Source: Paenibacillus riograndensis SBR5 (GTDB lineage Bacteria; Bacillota; Bacilli; Paenibacillales; Paenibacillaceae). Taken from it: 64,000 nucleotides of DNA. Positions 44,902 to 53,422 of this stretch are shown in pieces. The DNA is taken from contig NZ_LN831776.1 of assembly GCF_000981585.1 (NCBI RefSeq), positions 3,579,187 to 3,643,186 of the forward strand, in the 5' to 3' direction. Within the stretch, counting starts at the first letter, position 1. Each line of letters starts with the position of its first letter. The position numbers were made by a program, and so were the translations under genes. The notes under the pieces are model-generated. The model did no database searches. It saw only the letters and a program-made list of their open reading frames with translations, and was not told where the DNA came from.

Positions 44902-46113
44902 ATGAGAAACGACAACAAGCAAGAGAGCACAGTGACCCGTTGGCGGCTGATTCTGGGCCAGGAAGCCGAAGCCTCGCTTGCAGGCTATGGCGAAGGCGGA
45001 CAGCTCCGTCTGACCGAAGAGGAAATGATCATGGATTCAGCGCTTGCCGCCATCTATGATGAGACAGGCGGAGGAAGCAGCTCCGGCAATTCTCAAAGCG
45101 GCAGGGGCAAAGGGGCAGGGACCGGCCATGCCGCCGTGCATCTCTCCAAATGGCTTGGCGATGTGCGCAGCTATTTCCCGGAGGATGTGGTATCGATTAT
45201 CCAGAGCGATGCCATGGAACGCCGGGGCTGGAAGCAGCTGCTGTTCGAGCCGGAGCTGCTGGCGGCGGTGAAGCCGGATATCCAGCTGGTAGGCACGCTT
45301 CTGTCACTGAAGGGCAAAATCCCGGAGAAGACCAAAGACACCGCAAGAATGCTGGTTAAGGCGCTGGTGGATGACCTGGTCAAGCTGCTGGAGACCGATA
45401 TCCGCCGCGCCGTTACCGGGGCGCTGAACAAGCGGCAGCATTCTCCGCTGCCCTCGCTCAGCGGGCTGGACTGGAAGCTGACCATCCAGCGGAATCTCAA
45501 GCATTATAACCAGGAGCGGCGGTTGATTATTCCTGAGCGGTTTTATTATTTTGACCGGGCGCGCCGCAGCAAGGAATGGACCGTGATTGTCGATATCGAC
45601 CAGAGCGGATCGATGGCCAGCTCGATCATCTGGGCTTCGGTCATCGGGTCCATCTTCGCCAGCATTCCGGCGCTGAATACCCGTGTGGTGGTTTTTGATA
45701 CGGAAGTCGTGGACTTGACTGAGCAGTGTGCGAATGATCCGGTAGATATGCTCTTCGGTATTCAACTGGGCGGGGGAACGGATATCCACAAATCGGTGAA
45801 ATACTGCGAGCAGTTCATTGAAGAACCGAAGAAGACGCTGTTTATTATCGTTTCAGATCTGTATGAGAACGGCAATCAAGCCGGGCTGGTCCGGCGGATG
45901 CGCGGGCTGCGCGAATCGGGTGTCCGCACGATGACGCTGCTGGCGCTGTCAGATGAAGGCAAACCCTCCTATGATGAACGGCTGGCCGGGCAGCTGACCC
46001 GTGACGGTACACCCTGCTTCGCCTGCACGCCGGCCCTGCTGCCCGCACTTGTAGAAGGGGCGCTTAAGGGCCAGGATCTCGGCGAGCTGGCCAAACGTCT
46101 CGGGGCTTCCTGA
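44902..46113 (+). CDS. VWA-domain protein, CoxE/YehP-like
   Basis: The protein has 403 residues. A helical N-terminal region carries a Ser/Gly-rich insert around residue 60, and a von Willebrand A domain runs from about 225 to 400. The metal-site motif DIDQSGSMASS is complete, with the downstream conserved positions GGGTDIHK and SDLYENG. It is the expected partner of the MoxR ATPase. ATG follows the preceding TAG with no gap, indicating translational coupling. Last gene of the five-gene operon. Confidence 0.9.
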   Translation: MRNDNKQESTVTRWRLILGQEAEASLAGYGEGGQLRLTEEEMIMDSALAAIYDETGGGSSSGNSQSGRGKGAGTGHAAVHLSKWLGDVRSYFPEDVVSIIQSDAMERRGWKQLLFEPELLAAVKPDIQLVGTLLSLKGKIPEKTKDTARMLVKALVDDLVKLLETDIRRAVTGALNKRQHSPLPSLSGLDWKLTIQRNLKHYNQERRLIIPERFYYFDRARRSKEWTVIVDIDQSGSMASSIIWASVIGSIFASIPALNTRVVVFDTEVVDLTEQCANDPVDMLFGIQLGGGTDIHKSVKYCEQFIEEPKKTLFIIVSDLYENGNQAGLVRRMRGLRESGVRTMTLLALSDEGKPSYDERLAGQLTRDGTPCFACTPALLPALVEGALKGQDLGELAKRLGAS

Positions 46114-46142
46114 CAGCCGATATTTTTTTCCAAATGCCTCTA

Positions 46143-46186
46143 CTTTACAATCACATATTGTGTAAGCTGCATATATCATTTATAAT
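46143..46186 (+). promoter_or_regulatory. Promoter of asd with overlapping palindrome
   Basis: TTGTGT (46158-46163), a 17-base spacer and TATAAT (46181-46186) form a SigA-type promoter. The near-palindrome CTTTACAAT-CACAT-ATTGTGTAAG covers the -35 and could be an operator. Confidence 0.5.
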
Positions 46187-46235
46187 CGGTTATTAAAAAG
46201 CACCTATCGATGGGCGCTGCTTGAAAGGAAATGAA

Positions 46236-47327
46236 ATGCTTATGTCAAGTAAGTTGAGAGCGGGTATCGTCGGGGGTACCGGTATGGTGGGCCAGCGTTT
46301 TATTGCACTGCTTGAGAATCATCCATGGTTTCAGGTGACGGCTATTGCTGCAAGTGCAAACTCGGCAGGCAAAACTTATGAAGAATCGGTCAAAAACAGA
46401 TGGAAGCTGTCCACTCCAATGCCTGAATCCGTCAAAAGCATCATGGTTCAGGATGCCTCCAAGGTGGAGGAAGTGGCTAAGGATGTCGATCTGATTTTCT
46501 GTGCCGTTGATATGAAAAAGGAAGAAATTAAGGCGCTGGAAGAAGCCTATGCGCGTACAGGAACTCCAGTCATTTCCAATAACTCCGCACACCGCTGGAC
46601 GCCGGATGTTCCTATGGTGATCCCTGAGATCAACCCGGAGCATCTGGAAGTGATCGCCCAGCAGCGTAAACGTCTGGGTACGGAAACCGGCTTTATCGCC
46701 GTGAAGCCCAACTGCTCGATTCAGAGCTACATGCCTACACTGCATGCGCTTCAGGACTTCAAGCCTTCGAAGGTTGTAGTTACAACCTACCAGGCGATTT
46801 CCGGGGCAGGCAAGACGTTTGCCGATTGGCCGGAAATGGTCGATAACGTTATCCCTTATATTGGCGGCGAAGAAGAGAAGAGCGAGCAGGAGCCGCTGCG
46901 GATCTGGGGCAATGTGACGGATGAAGGCATTGTAAAAAGCGAGCAGCCTGTCATTACGACCCAATGTATCCGTGTGCCGGTTGCTGACGGCCACATGGCC
47001 GCCGTGTTCGCCTCATTTGAGCAGAAGCCGTCCAAGGAAGAGATTCTGGAACGCTGGAACAGCTTTCAGGGCCGCCCGCAGGCGCTCGGCCTGCCAAGCG
47101 CGCCTAAGCAGTTCATTACCTATTTCGCAGAGGAAAACCGTCCGCAGACGCAGCTCGACCGCGACATCGAGAACGGCATGGGCATTTCGGCCGGCAGACT
47201 CCGCGAGGATTCGCTGTACGACTATAAATTTGTGAGCCTGTCCCACAATACGGTAAGAGGCGCCGCCGGTGGTGCGGTGCTGATCGCCGAGCTACTCAAA
47301 GCCGAAGGATATATCCAGCCGAAATAA
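46236..47327 (+). CDS. asd: Aspartate-semialdehyde dehydrogenase, archaeal/fungal type
   Basis: A 363-residue enzyme of the aspartate pathway that makes aspartate semialdehyde for Lys, Met, Thr and diaminopimelate. It has the NADP-binding GGTGMVGQRF, the nucleophile Cys in KPNCSIQSYM, and the catalytic His region VPVADGHMAAV. Length and motifs match the archaeal/yeast HOM2 subgroup rather than the usual Bacillus Asd. ATG 46236 has GAAAGGA 6 bases before it. It is monocistronic with its own promoter, away from lysC or dapA genes. Confidence 0.87.
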   Translation: MLMSSKLRAGIVGGTGMVGQRFIALLENHPWFQVTAIAASANSAGKTYEESVKNRWKLSTPMPESVKSIMVQDASKVEEVAKDVDLIFCAVDMKKEEIKALEEAYARTGTPVISNNSAHRWTPDVPMVIPEINPEHLEVIAQQRKRLGTETGFIAVKPNCSIQSYMPTLHALQDFKPSKVVVTTYQAISGAGKTFADWPEMVDNVIPYIGGEEEKSEQEPLRIWGNVTDEGIVKSEQPVITTQCIRVPVADGHMAAVFASFEQKPSKEEILERWNSFQGRPQALGLPSAPKQFITYFAEENRPQTQLDRDIENGMGISAGRLREDSLYDYKFVSLSHNTVRGAAGGAVLIAELLKAEGYIQPK

Positions 47328-47350
47328 TTCCGTATAAATATTGGGCTAAG

Positions 47351-47385
47351 CAACAGCCTGCCGGAGCTTCTCCGGCAGGCTGTTG
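47351..47385 (+). terminator. Strong hairpin after asd
   Basis: A perfect 15-bp stem, CAACAGCCTGCCGGA and its complement with a short loop, stands behind the asd gene; it lacks a T run, so termination efficiency is uncertain. Confidence 0.6.
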
Positions 47386-47466
47386 GCGTGAACCTGACAT
47401 ATTGTGCATGAAATGGTAAGATAGATGATGGCAAGCCGAAAATTAAATACCGGGTGGAGTGATAGA

Positions 47467-47646
47467 GTGGCAAAAAGTAAAGGCGGCGGCACAGGCAGAG
47501 GCACAGGGAGCAAAGGCTGGACCCGCTGGAACAAAACGGCTAAGCCTGTAAAGGCGGCCAAAGGAAGACCTGCCGGGGGACCTGGCGGCAAAAGCGCGAC
47601 CGCGGCAAAGGGCGGCAGTGCACGACAAACCGGGAGCAGCAAGTAA
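47467..47646 (+). CDS. Small basic Gly/Lys-rich protein
   Basis: A 59-residue highly basic protein made almost only of Lys, Gly, Ala, Ser and Thr, with one aromatic patch, GWTRWNKTAK. GTG 47467 follows GGTGGAG by 7 bases; a longer frame from 47425 has a poorer site. Composition suggests a nucleic-acid-binding or ribosome-associated small protein. It lies just upstream of the rRNA pseudouridine synthase gene, which may be meaningful or chance. Confidence 0.6.
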   Translation: MAKSKGGGTGRGTGSKGWTRWNKTAKPVKAAKGRPAGGPGGKSATAAKGGSARQTGSSK

Positions 47647-47754
47647 ACCGGCCCGTTGCTCATAGATTATCATCCAATGGCATCTGATTTGGACCTGTAG
47701 GGAGAACACGCGCCAATCAGATGTTGTTCAATAAGCAAGAGAGCGGAGCCTGTC

Positions 47755-48459
47755 ATGAGAATCAACAAGTACATAAGCGAGAGCGGGCTTTATCCGCGCC
47801 GGGAGACCGACAGATTAATTGCTGCCGGGCGGATTACGATCAACGGGCAGCCTTGTACAAAAGGTGCGCAAGTGGAGCCGGGGGACCTTGTAGCTGTCGA
47901 TGGAGAGCCGGTCACAACGGTCACAAAAAAGCTGGTATACCTGGCACTTAACAAGCCTGCAGGCATTACCTGCACCTCCTCGCGTGAGGTAGAAGGCAAT
48001 ATTATTGATTTTGTGGGATACCCGTCCCGGATTTTTGCGGTGGGCAGGCTCGATAAATATTCGGAAGGCCTGATCCTTCTCACCAATGACGGCTCCATCG
48101 TGAACCGGATGATGCGTGCAGAGAACGGGCATGAGAAGGAATATTCGGTTGCCGTAGACAAACCTGTGACGGATGAGTTTTTGCACAGAATGGCTGCCGG
48201 TGTGGATATCCTGGGCACCCGGACGCTGCCATGCGAGACAGGCAGGCTCAGCGAAACTGAATTTCGGATTGTGCTCAAGCAAGGGTTGAATCTGCAAATC
48301 CGCCGGATGTGCAAGGAGCTGGGTTACCGGGTGCTCCGGCTGGAGCGGATCAGGATTATGAATATTGTACTGAGCGGGCTGGAGAGAGGGCAGTGGAGGC
48401 ATCTGGAGCAGGCCGAACTGGCGGGACTTTTTGCATTGTTAAACCATTCTGAAGATTAG
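47755..48459 (+). CDS. rluF: 23S rRNA pseudouridine synthase RluF-like
   Basis: A 234-residue enzyme of the RsuA/RluB/RluF group. The S4 RNA-binding domain (about 1-60) begins RINKYISESGLYPRRE, and the catalytic domain carries the active-site aspartate in VGRLDKYSEGLILLTNDG. The C-terminal NLQIRRMCKELGY segment is typical of RluF. It isomerises a uridine in 23S rRNA near the peptidyl-transferase centre. GCGGAG lies about 9 bases before ATG. Confidence 0.87.
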   Translation: MRINKYISESGLYPRRETDRLIAAGRITINGQPCTKGAQVEPGDLVAVDGEPVTTVTKKLVYLALNKPAGITCTSSREVEGNIIDFVGYPSRIFAVGRLDKYSEGLILLTNDGSIVNRMMRAENGHEKEYSVAVDKPVTDEFLHRMAAGVDILGTRTLPCETGRLSETEFRIVLKQGLNLQIRRMCKELGYRVLRLERIRIMNIVLSGLERGQWRHLEQAELAGLFALLNHSED

Positions 48460-48492
48460 TATATATAGAAATGTTGGAGGAGGACTACGCAT

Positions 48493-49452
48493 ATGCGGAT
48501 TGTCAGTATTTTGGTCATTTTATTGGTTCTTGCCGGTTGTTCATCAAATGGAGGTACAGGGGATTCCGGCAATACAAACTCGAACGAAGCTACTGCGGCT
48601 GCTGAATTGGCATCCCCCTCGCCGCTGGCCTCACCGGCTGTAACGCCGCTTCCCTCTCCGGAAGGTTCTGCTGCGGCAGCTTCCCGGATTGAGGATCAAT
48701 ATAAGGGGTTTGTTCACAAAGACTCTTTTGCGCTTAAGAATGACAACTACGAGATTTACTACTGGAACAGCGGTGAATTCAACTACACGCAGTTTGTGGT
48801 TGCCAAGAACGGTGAGATCCTTTTTGACAGTAAAAAGAAGGGATTGGTTTTTGAAGGAGGGTACAGCTTTGATGAAGCCAAGAAGGTTTGGGCAGAAGCG
48901 CTCCTGCAAAATGACCGGCCGACGCTGCTGTTCAGCCTGGCGGACAACCGGCCGGAGTCGGCGTGTATTGTTCTTGAGGAAATAAGCGGAGTGCTGCAGG
49001 TTACTGTACATGATAATGTTCTGCTGAAATATGAGGATGCCGATCAGGACGGCAAGCCGGAGCTGTTAGCCAGCCCTTATTCCGGCCAGATGCCGCTGGG
49101 TCCTGCTTTATTTGCGGTTTATGAACTCAAGGATAACCAATATGTCCCGGACACCGCCAGAACACTGCAATATTATAAAGACCAACTGCCGCTGAAGGAA
49201 CAGAATTATAAGTCAGCTCCCACAGAAAATAATTTTGAGGCATTAATCGATGTTTATCTGCTCCTGGACCGGCTGGATGAAGCTCAGGCGAAATTCCCCG
49301 AGTTCTATAAGTGGGCGGGACAAACGGCCGGAGACGGCGGATTTGTGGACACCTACAGCCAGCTAATCCAAAATGGTTCATACGAACCGGTTAACGGATG
49401 GATGGATAAACTCAAACCGCTGGAACACGGCCTTACCCATATGCCTAAGTAA
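48493..49452 (+). CDS. Lipoprotein of unknown function
   Basis: A 319-residue lipoprotein. The signal peptide ends in the lipobox VLAGC (about residue 16), then comes a Ser/Thr/Pro/Ala-rich linker to about residue 60 and a globular domain. The segment YEDADQDGKPELLASPYSGQ resembles the calcium-loop-like D-x-D-x-D-G repeats of FG-GAP or VCBS proteins. GGAGGAGG stands 8 bases before ATG. No specific function can be assigned. Confidence 0.75.
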   Translation: MRIVSILVILLVLAGCSSNGGTGDSGNTNSNEATAAAELASPSPLASPAVTPLPSPEGSAAAASRIEDQYKGFVHKDSFALKNDNYEIYYWNSGEFNYTQFVVAKNGEILFDSKKKGLVFEGGYSFDEAKKVWAEALLQNDRPTLLFSLADNRPESACIVLEEISGVLQVTVHDNVLLKYEDADQDGKPELLASPYSGQMPLGPALFAVYELKDNQYVPDTARTLQYYKDQLPLKEQNYKSAPTENNFEALIDVYLLLDRLDEAQAKFPEFYKWAGQTAGDGGFVDTYSQLIQNGSYEPVNGWMDKLKPLEHGLTHMPK

Positions 49453-49457
49453 AAGAA

Positions 49458-49504
49458 AATCCGTATTGTGCCGATCCTGATTGGCGCAATACGGGTTTTT
49501 TTTG
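49458..49504. terminator. Bidirectional terminator
   Basis: AAATCCGTATTGTGCC pairs with GGCGCAATACGGGTTT over about 15 positions and is followed by a run of eight T. On the minus strand it ends in TTTTCTTTT, so it can also end the ABC exporter transcript. Confidence 0.85.
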
Positions 49505-49513
49505 CCTTTCTTT

Positions 49514-51331
49514 TTAAGTCAACACCTTGGGCTCGTACTGCTTGTCGTATAAATCCCTGTATACCCCATGCTGTTCAAGAAGCGACTGATGCGTCCCTGC
49601 CTCGACAATGGTCCCGGCCTGCACGACGAGAATCTGGTCCGCCGCCATGATGGTGGAGAGACGATGGGCGATCACGATGCTTGTCTTGCCCTGCAGCAGG
49701 GTATGCATAGCTTGCTGGATATAATATTCCGAGGCGGTATCGAGGGAAGAGGTAGCTTCATCCATGATGATGACCGGCGGATTCTTCAGCAGTACACGGG
49801 CGATGGAGATCCGCTGCTTCTCGCCACCGGACAGCTTGACGCCCCGGTTGCCCACCACGGTGTCGTACCCCTCAGGCAGACTCATAATAAAATCATGGAT
49901 ATATGCAGCCTGGCAGACGGCAATGATCCGGTCTTCGCTGGCTCCGGGGTCTGCGTATATCAGATTCTCCCGGATCGTCCCGTTGAACAGATAAGTGTCC
50001 TGCGTCACCAGGCCGATCTGTGCACGAAGAGATTCCAGTGTGAAGTCCCGGATATTACTGCCCCCAATTGTAATGGCCCCCGAATCCGTTTCATAGAGGC
50101 GCGGGATGAGATTGGTAATGGTTGTTTTGCCCGCTCCGCTGGGGCCGACCAGTGCGGTGAGGGTACCGGCAGCGGCAGTGAATGAGATTCCGTGCAGCGC
50201 TGTTTTATCCGCCTGATAGGCAAAAGAAACCTCATGAAACGTGATATCTCTGCCCGCAGCGCTGATGAACCGGGCTTCCGGCTTATCGACAATCAGCGGC
50301 TTCATATCGAAATAATCAAAAATCCGTTCAAACAGCGCTGCTGAGCGCTTGATCTCTACATACAGGTTGGTCATCTGCATCACAGGACCGTACAGTCTGC
50401 CCAGCAGGGCGACAAAGGCAACGATGGCCCCAATAGACAGCTCCCCATGGATGAACAGATACCCGCCATACAAGTAAATCAGAAGCGGACCGATACTGGT
50501 AAACGTGGACAGAACCATCATGAACCAGCGGCCGGCCATCGATTGCCGGATTTGCAGGCTGGTGGCCTCCGAGTTGACTGTCTGGAATTTGGTGTACTCC
50601 GCAGATTCTTTTGTGAACAGCTTCATCAACAGATACCCGCTGATGCTGAGCGTTTCCTGGATGATCTGATTTTGTTCGGAGATCTTCTCCTGGGTCTGCT
50701 TGGCCAGCTTCCAGCTGAGATTGCCCATCTTGCGTGTAGGGACTACGAACAAAGGAATCACAAAGATCCCCAGCAGAGCCAGCTTCCAGTTCATAATGAA
50801 CAACGTTACTGCCGTGGAGACCAGAATGAACAGATTACTGGCAAAATTGACCACGGTGCTGCTGAATACACCCTGGACTCCCGAAATATCGCTGGTCATC
50901 CGCGTGATCACTTCACCCTGCTGGACCCCGGAGTAGAATTGCAGCTGCATCTTTTGCAGGTGGCGGTACATCTGATTTTTCATATCGTAGACAATGTGCA
51001 GCGAGATAAAAGAATTCAAATAATTCTGCAGCACGCCCAGCAATCCGGATACGACCGTTGTTCCCAGTGAAGCAAGCACAAGCAGAACAAGCAACCGGAA
51101 ATTTTTATCCGGCAGAGCCTGGTCGATAATCTGCTGAATGAACAAGGGCGGCAGCAGGCCGAGGACAGCAGATACAATCAGCACCGCCATCACGAGCAGC
51201 GTCTGCTTCCAGTAAGGAAAGAAATATCCGGCTATGCGCAGCAAAAGCGCTTTGCTCAGATTCGTTTTTTTGTCGTCGTCGTCGAATTTCAAGCGGCCAT
51301 GGCCGCCGTTCGTTCCAAAACCTCGGGACAT
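49514..51331 (-). CDS. ABC exporter, fused permease-ATPase
   Basis: A 605-residue half-transporter. Six transmembrane helices lie in residues 30-330 (FFPYWKQTLLVMAVLIVSAV opens the domain), then the ATPase domain with Walker A GPSGAGKTT, signature LSGGEKQR, Walker B VIIMDEATSSLD and the H-loop IAHRLST. It resembles BmrA/LmrA-type multidrug exporters and would work as a homodimer. It is co-transcribed behind a MarR regulator (22-base gap), which suggests induction by a toxic compound. Confidence 0.92.
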   Translation of the reverse strand: MSRGFGTNGGHGRLKFDDDDKKTNLSKALLLRIAGYFFPYWKQTLLVMAVLIVSAVLGLLPPLFIQQIIDQALPDKNFRLLVLLVLASLGTTVVSGLLGVLQNYLNSFISLHIVYDMKNQMYRHLQKMQLQFYSGVQQGEVITRMTSDISGVQGVFSSTVVNFASNLFILVSTAVTLFIMNWKLALLGIFVIPLFVVPTRKMGNLSWKLAKQTQEKISEQNQIIQETLSISGYLLMKLFTKESAEYTKFQTVNSEATSLQIRQSMAGRWFMMVLSTFTSIGPLLIYLYGGYLFIHGELSIGAIVAFVALLGRLYGPVMQMTNLYVEIKRSAALFERIFDYFDMKPLIVDKPEARFISAAGRDITFHEVSFAYQADKTALHGISFTAAAGTLTALVGPSGAGKTTITNLIPRLYETDSGAITIGGSNIRDFTLESLRAQIGLVTQDTYLFNGTIRENLIYADPGASEDRIIAVCQAAYIHDFIMSLPEGYDTVVGNRGVKLSGGEKQRISIARVLLKNPPVIIMDEATSSLDTASEYYIQQAMHTLLQGKTSIVIAHRLSTIMAADQILVVQAGTIVEAGTHQSLLEQHGVYRDLYDKQYEPKVLT

Positions 51332-51353
51332 CCTATCACCGGCTTCTATAGAT

Positions 51354-51791
51354 TTAGAGGTTCAGATGCAGCAGCAGCAGCTTGTTCATGTGAATCAGCT
51401 GTTCCAGCTCCTGCGCCGAGAATTGCTCCAGAGCTTCTCCCAGCACCTTATGGGACCAGGCTTCTTCGTTATAACGCAGGCATAACGTTTCGCCTTCTTC
51501 CGTGAGATACAGCCTTGTCTCCCTGCGGTCCAGCTCGGAAACGGAACGGGTGACCAGACCCTTAAGCGCGAGGGTATCGATTTGCAGACTGACCCGGCTT
51601 TTATTGAACACCAGGCGTTCTGTAACCTCTTTCTGGGTCTGCCCGGGGTGCTGCCTCAGGAAATTCAGAATGCCGATTTGATGAACAGTCAGCCCAAGGT
51701 TAGCCGCACTTTGATGGGCGAGCCGCTTGAGCTGACGGGCTACTGCAAAAAACGACTGATACACTTCTATGGTTTGTTCCCGGTCAGCCAT
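51354..51791 (-). CDS. MarR-family transcriptional regulator
   Basis: A 145-residue winged-helix regulator. The recognition helix region HPGQTQKEVTERLVFNKSRV is followed by the wing with SELDRRETRLYLTEEGE. MarR proteins repress their own operon and release DNA on binding phenolic or drug ligands. GAAGGTG lies about 6 bases before ATG. The repeated TGTAAACT boxes over its promoter are the probable operator. Confidence 0.9.
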   Translation of the reverse strand: MADREQTIEVYQSFFAVARQLKRLAHQSAANLGLTVHQIGILNFLRQHPGQTQKEVTERLVFNKSRVSLQIDTLALKGLVTRSVSELDRRETRLYLTEEGETLCLRYNEEAWSHKVLGEALEQFSAQELEQLIHMNKLLLLHLNL

Positions 51792-51823
51792 GCTGCACCT
51801 TCCTTTGATAAAAAAGTTACCTC

Positions 51824-51866
51824 TGTAAACTGTTTATAATGTAAACTAATCAGACGGCAATGTCAA
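51824..51866 (-). promoter_or_regulatory. Promoter and putative operator of the marR-ABC operon
   Basis: On the minus strand TTGACA (51866-51861), a 17-base spacer and TACATT (51843-51838) form a SigA-type promoter. Two copies of TGTAAACT (plus-strand 51824-51831 and 51840-51847) lie 16 bases apart over and just behind the -10, with a related TTTATAA between, as expected for a repressor site. Confidence 0.6.
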
Positions 51867-51949
51867 GGCTGTACAATATTGACTAAGCTGCGTGCAGGTT
51901 TATGATTGGTAAGTATATAAGGCAGATGACTATAGAAAGGGAGTACATA

Positions 51950-52492
51950 ATGAAAATAGAATCACGGCAATACGAACGCGGCGGGAAAAAGGTAATAATC
52001 CGGGAAGCCGTTCCTGGGGATGCCCGGCTCCTGTCGGAGCTCCGGCTGCAAATTGACGGGGAGACTGAGAATCTGGACAGGGAACCGGGGGAGGCGCTGA
52101 TGACGGCTGCGGACTTTGAGCAACTGATCCGCCAGGATGCTGCCCGTGACAGAAATCTCTTTTTGGTGGCTGCTGTGGACGGCAGGCTTGCCGCATTTTG
52201 CAGATGCGAAGGGAGCCGCCTGAAACGCATGGCGCATCAGGCGGAATTTGGCATAGGTGTGCTTCAGGAATACTGGGGGCTTGGCATAGGCAGCCATATG
52301 CTGTCGGCATCTATTGCCTGGGCTGAGGCCTGCGGCCTCCGCAAACTGACTTTGAAAGTCCTGGAAACCAACAGAAACGCGATCGCATTGTACCAGAAGC
52401 TGGGGTTTACGGAGGAAGGCCTTCTGAAGAACGACAAGCTGCTGTCTGACGGAAAGTACTACAACACCGTTGCGATGGGCAGATGGCGCTGA
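51950..52492 (+). CDS. GNAT-family N-acetyltransferase
   Basis: A 180-residue acetyltransferase. Motif A, the acetyl-CoA pyrophosphate loop, is seen in VLQEYWGLGIGSHMLSA, with the typical LKVLETNRNAIALYQKLGF segment behind it. Target unknown; RimI/RimJ-like or small-molecule acetylation are both possible. ATG 51950 has AAAGGGAG about 7 bases before it; the frame extends upstream to 51902 without a ribosome site. A hairpin terminator follows. Confidence 0.88.
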   Translation: MKIESRQYERGGKKVIIREAVPGDARLLSELRLQIDGETENLDREPGEALMTAADFEQLIRQDAARDRNLFLVAAVDGRLAAFCRCEGSRLKRMAHQAEFGIGVLQEYWGLGIGSHMLSASIAWAEACGLRKLTLKVLETNRNAIALYQKLGFTEEGLLKNDKLLSDGKYYNTVAMGRWR

Positions 52493-52509
52493 GAGGATGG
52501 GGATGTCAG

Positions 52510-52554
52510 AAAAAAGCACAGCGCCGAATCGTATCCGGCAGCTGTGCTTTTTTG
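52510..52554 (+). terminator. Terminator after the acetyltransferase
   Basis: AAAAAAGCACAGC pairs with GCTGTGCTTTTTT around a GCCG/CGGC-containing loop; symmetrical A and T runs. Confidence 0.85.
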
Positions 52555-52608
52555 TTGCATAGGAAGGCATGATTAACTCGGCTTATGGATTATTATCTCT
52601 TAGCAGGC

Positions 52609-52704
52609 GCTATATAAGTTGAACTCCGGTGACTGGTTATGCTTCCGATGCGAGCTTTCTGTAGGAAAGCTATCAGGCGAATTTTTAAGTTCATCTTATT
52701 TAGT
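52609..52704. mobile_element. Candidate MITE with IS630-like ends
   Basis: The left end GCTATATAAGTTGAACT is identical over 17 bases to the left border of the IS630 element at 27266-27282. The right end AGTTCATCTTATTTAG (52688-52703) is its inverted form at about 14 of 17 positions. The 96-base interior codes for nothing. This fits a miniature element mobilised by an IS630 transposase. Confidence 0.5.
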
Positions 52705-52881
52705 TGGAAAAAGGGAGCTTATTTTTTCCGTAATTCAAAAATCCTGAGCATTAAATGGAAAAAGTGAACTTAATTGGGCTATATTCCTTGACTAACGGCG
52801 AAATGAGCTGAATTAGTGTCCCTTTTTCCACTTCATCTGTCGAGGACAGGATGCTCTAGCAAATTAGTTAACCTTTTTCCA
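52705..52881. repeat. Palindromic intergenic repeat, four TGGAAAAAG units
   Basis: Units TGGAAAAAGGGAGCTTATT (52705) and TGGAAAAAGTGAACTTAATT (52756) are followed by two inverted units AATTAGTGTCCCTTTTTCCA (52811) and AATTAGTTAACCTTTTTCCA (52862). Spacing is about 50 bases each time. No coding capacity. The region 52882-53080 holds nothing recognisable. Confidence 0.65.
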
Positions 52882-53080
52882 CTTGGAGTTGCCGTAGGAA
52901 TCAGCGGGAGTCGTTCTCCAGGTAACGCTAGACTGAAATCAGGACGGCTGCAATGTCCCGCTGGGGACGGCGCAGCCGTTTTGTTCCTGCATAGGAAATT
53001 ATACAATACCAAAAAATATGGACAACCTGGAAGGTTAGCATAAATAAGAAGCTTGGGTTCCCCTGAGGTGTTAACCCTAG

Positions 53081-53286
53081 AAAATCTTGCACGGAATACA
53101 ACAAAGTGTATCTTAAGCAGGTCGAATGGATGAATATCTTGTACGTTATACAACAATCTGTGTCCAAAGCACACTAAGTGGATAAAAAATCTTGTGAATT
53201 GTGCAGCAATGTGGGCCTTATTTCACCATATGGGCGAAAATCCTGCATGTTTTACAACAAATTCGGACTTCGTAACCCTCATGACC
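53081..53286. repeat. Tandem array of about 51-base degenerate repeats (four copies)
   Basis: The core AAAATCTTGCAnnnnATACAACAA recurs at 53081, 53132, about 53185 and about 53236, a period of 51-53 bases, with strong drift between copies. There is no constant repeat/variable spacer structure, so it is not a CRISPR array. The remaining bases to 53422 are unremarkable. Confidence 0.65.
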
Positions 53287-53422
53287 TTATTATCTGCCAG
53301 GGCGATTTTGTTCTTATGGAAATCCAACACAAGGTGCAGCAGAAGATGATCCGCGGGTTCCAGTGCTAAGCGGATATTCTGTTTCTCTGCGGGTAGCCTG
53401 TCCAGCAGGCTGTGCTTCGCTG

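Noticed and set aside
53081..53286. Possible CRISPR array
   Set aside because: The units are degenerate along their whole length, there are no unique spacers between constant repeats, and no cas genes are present.
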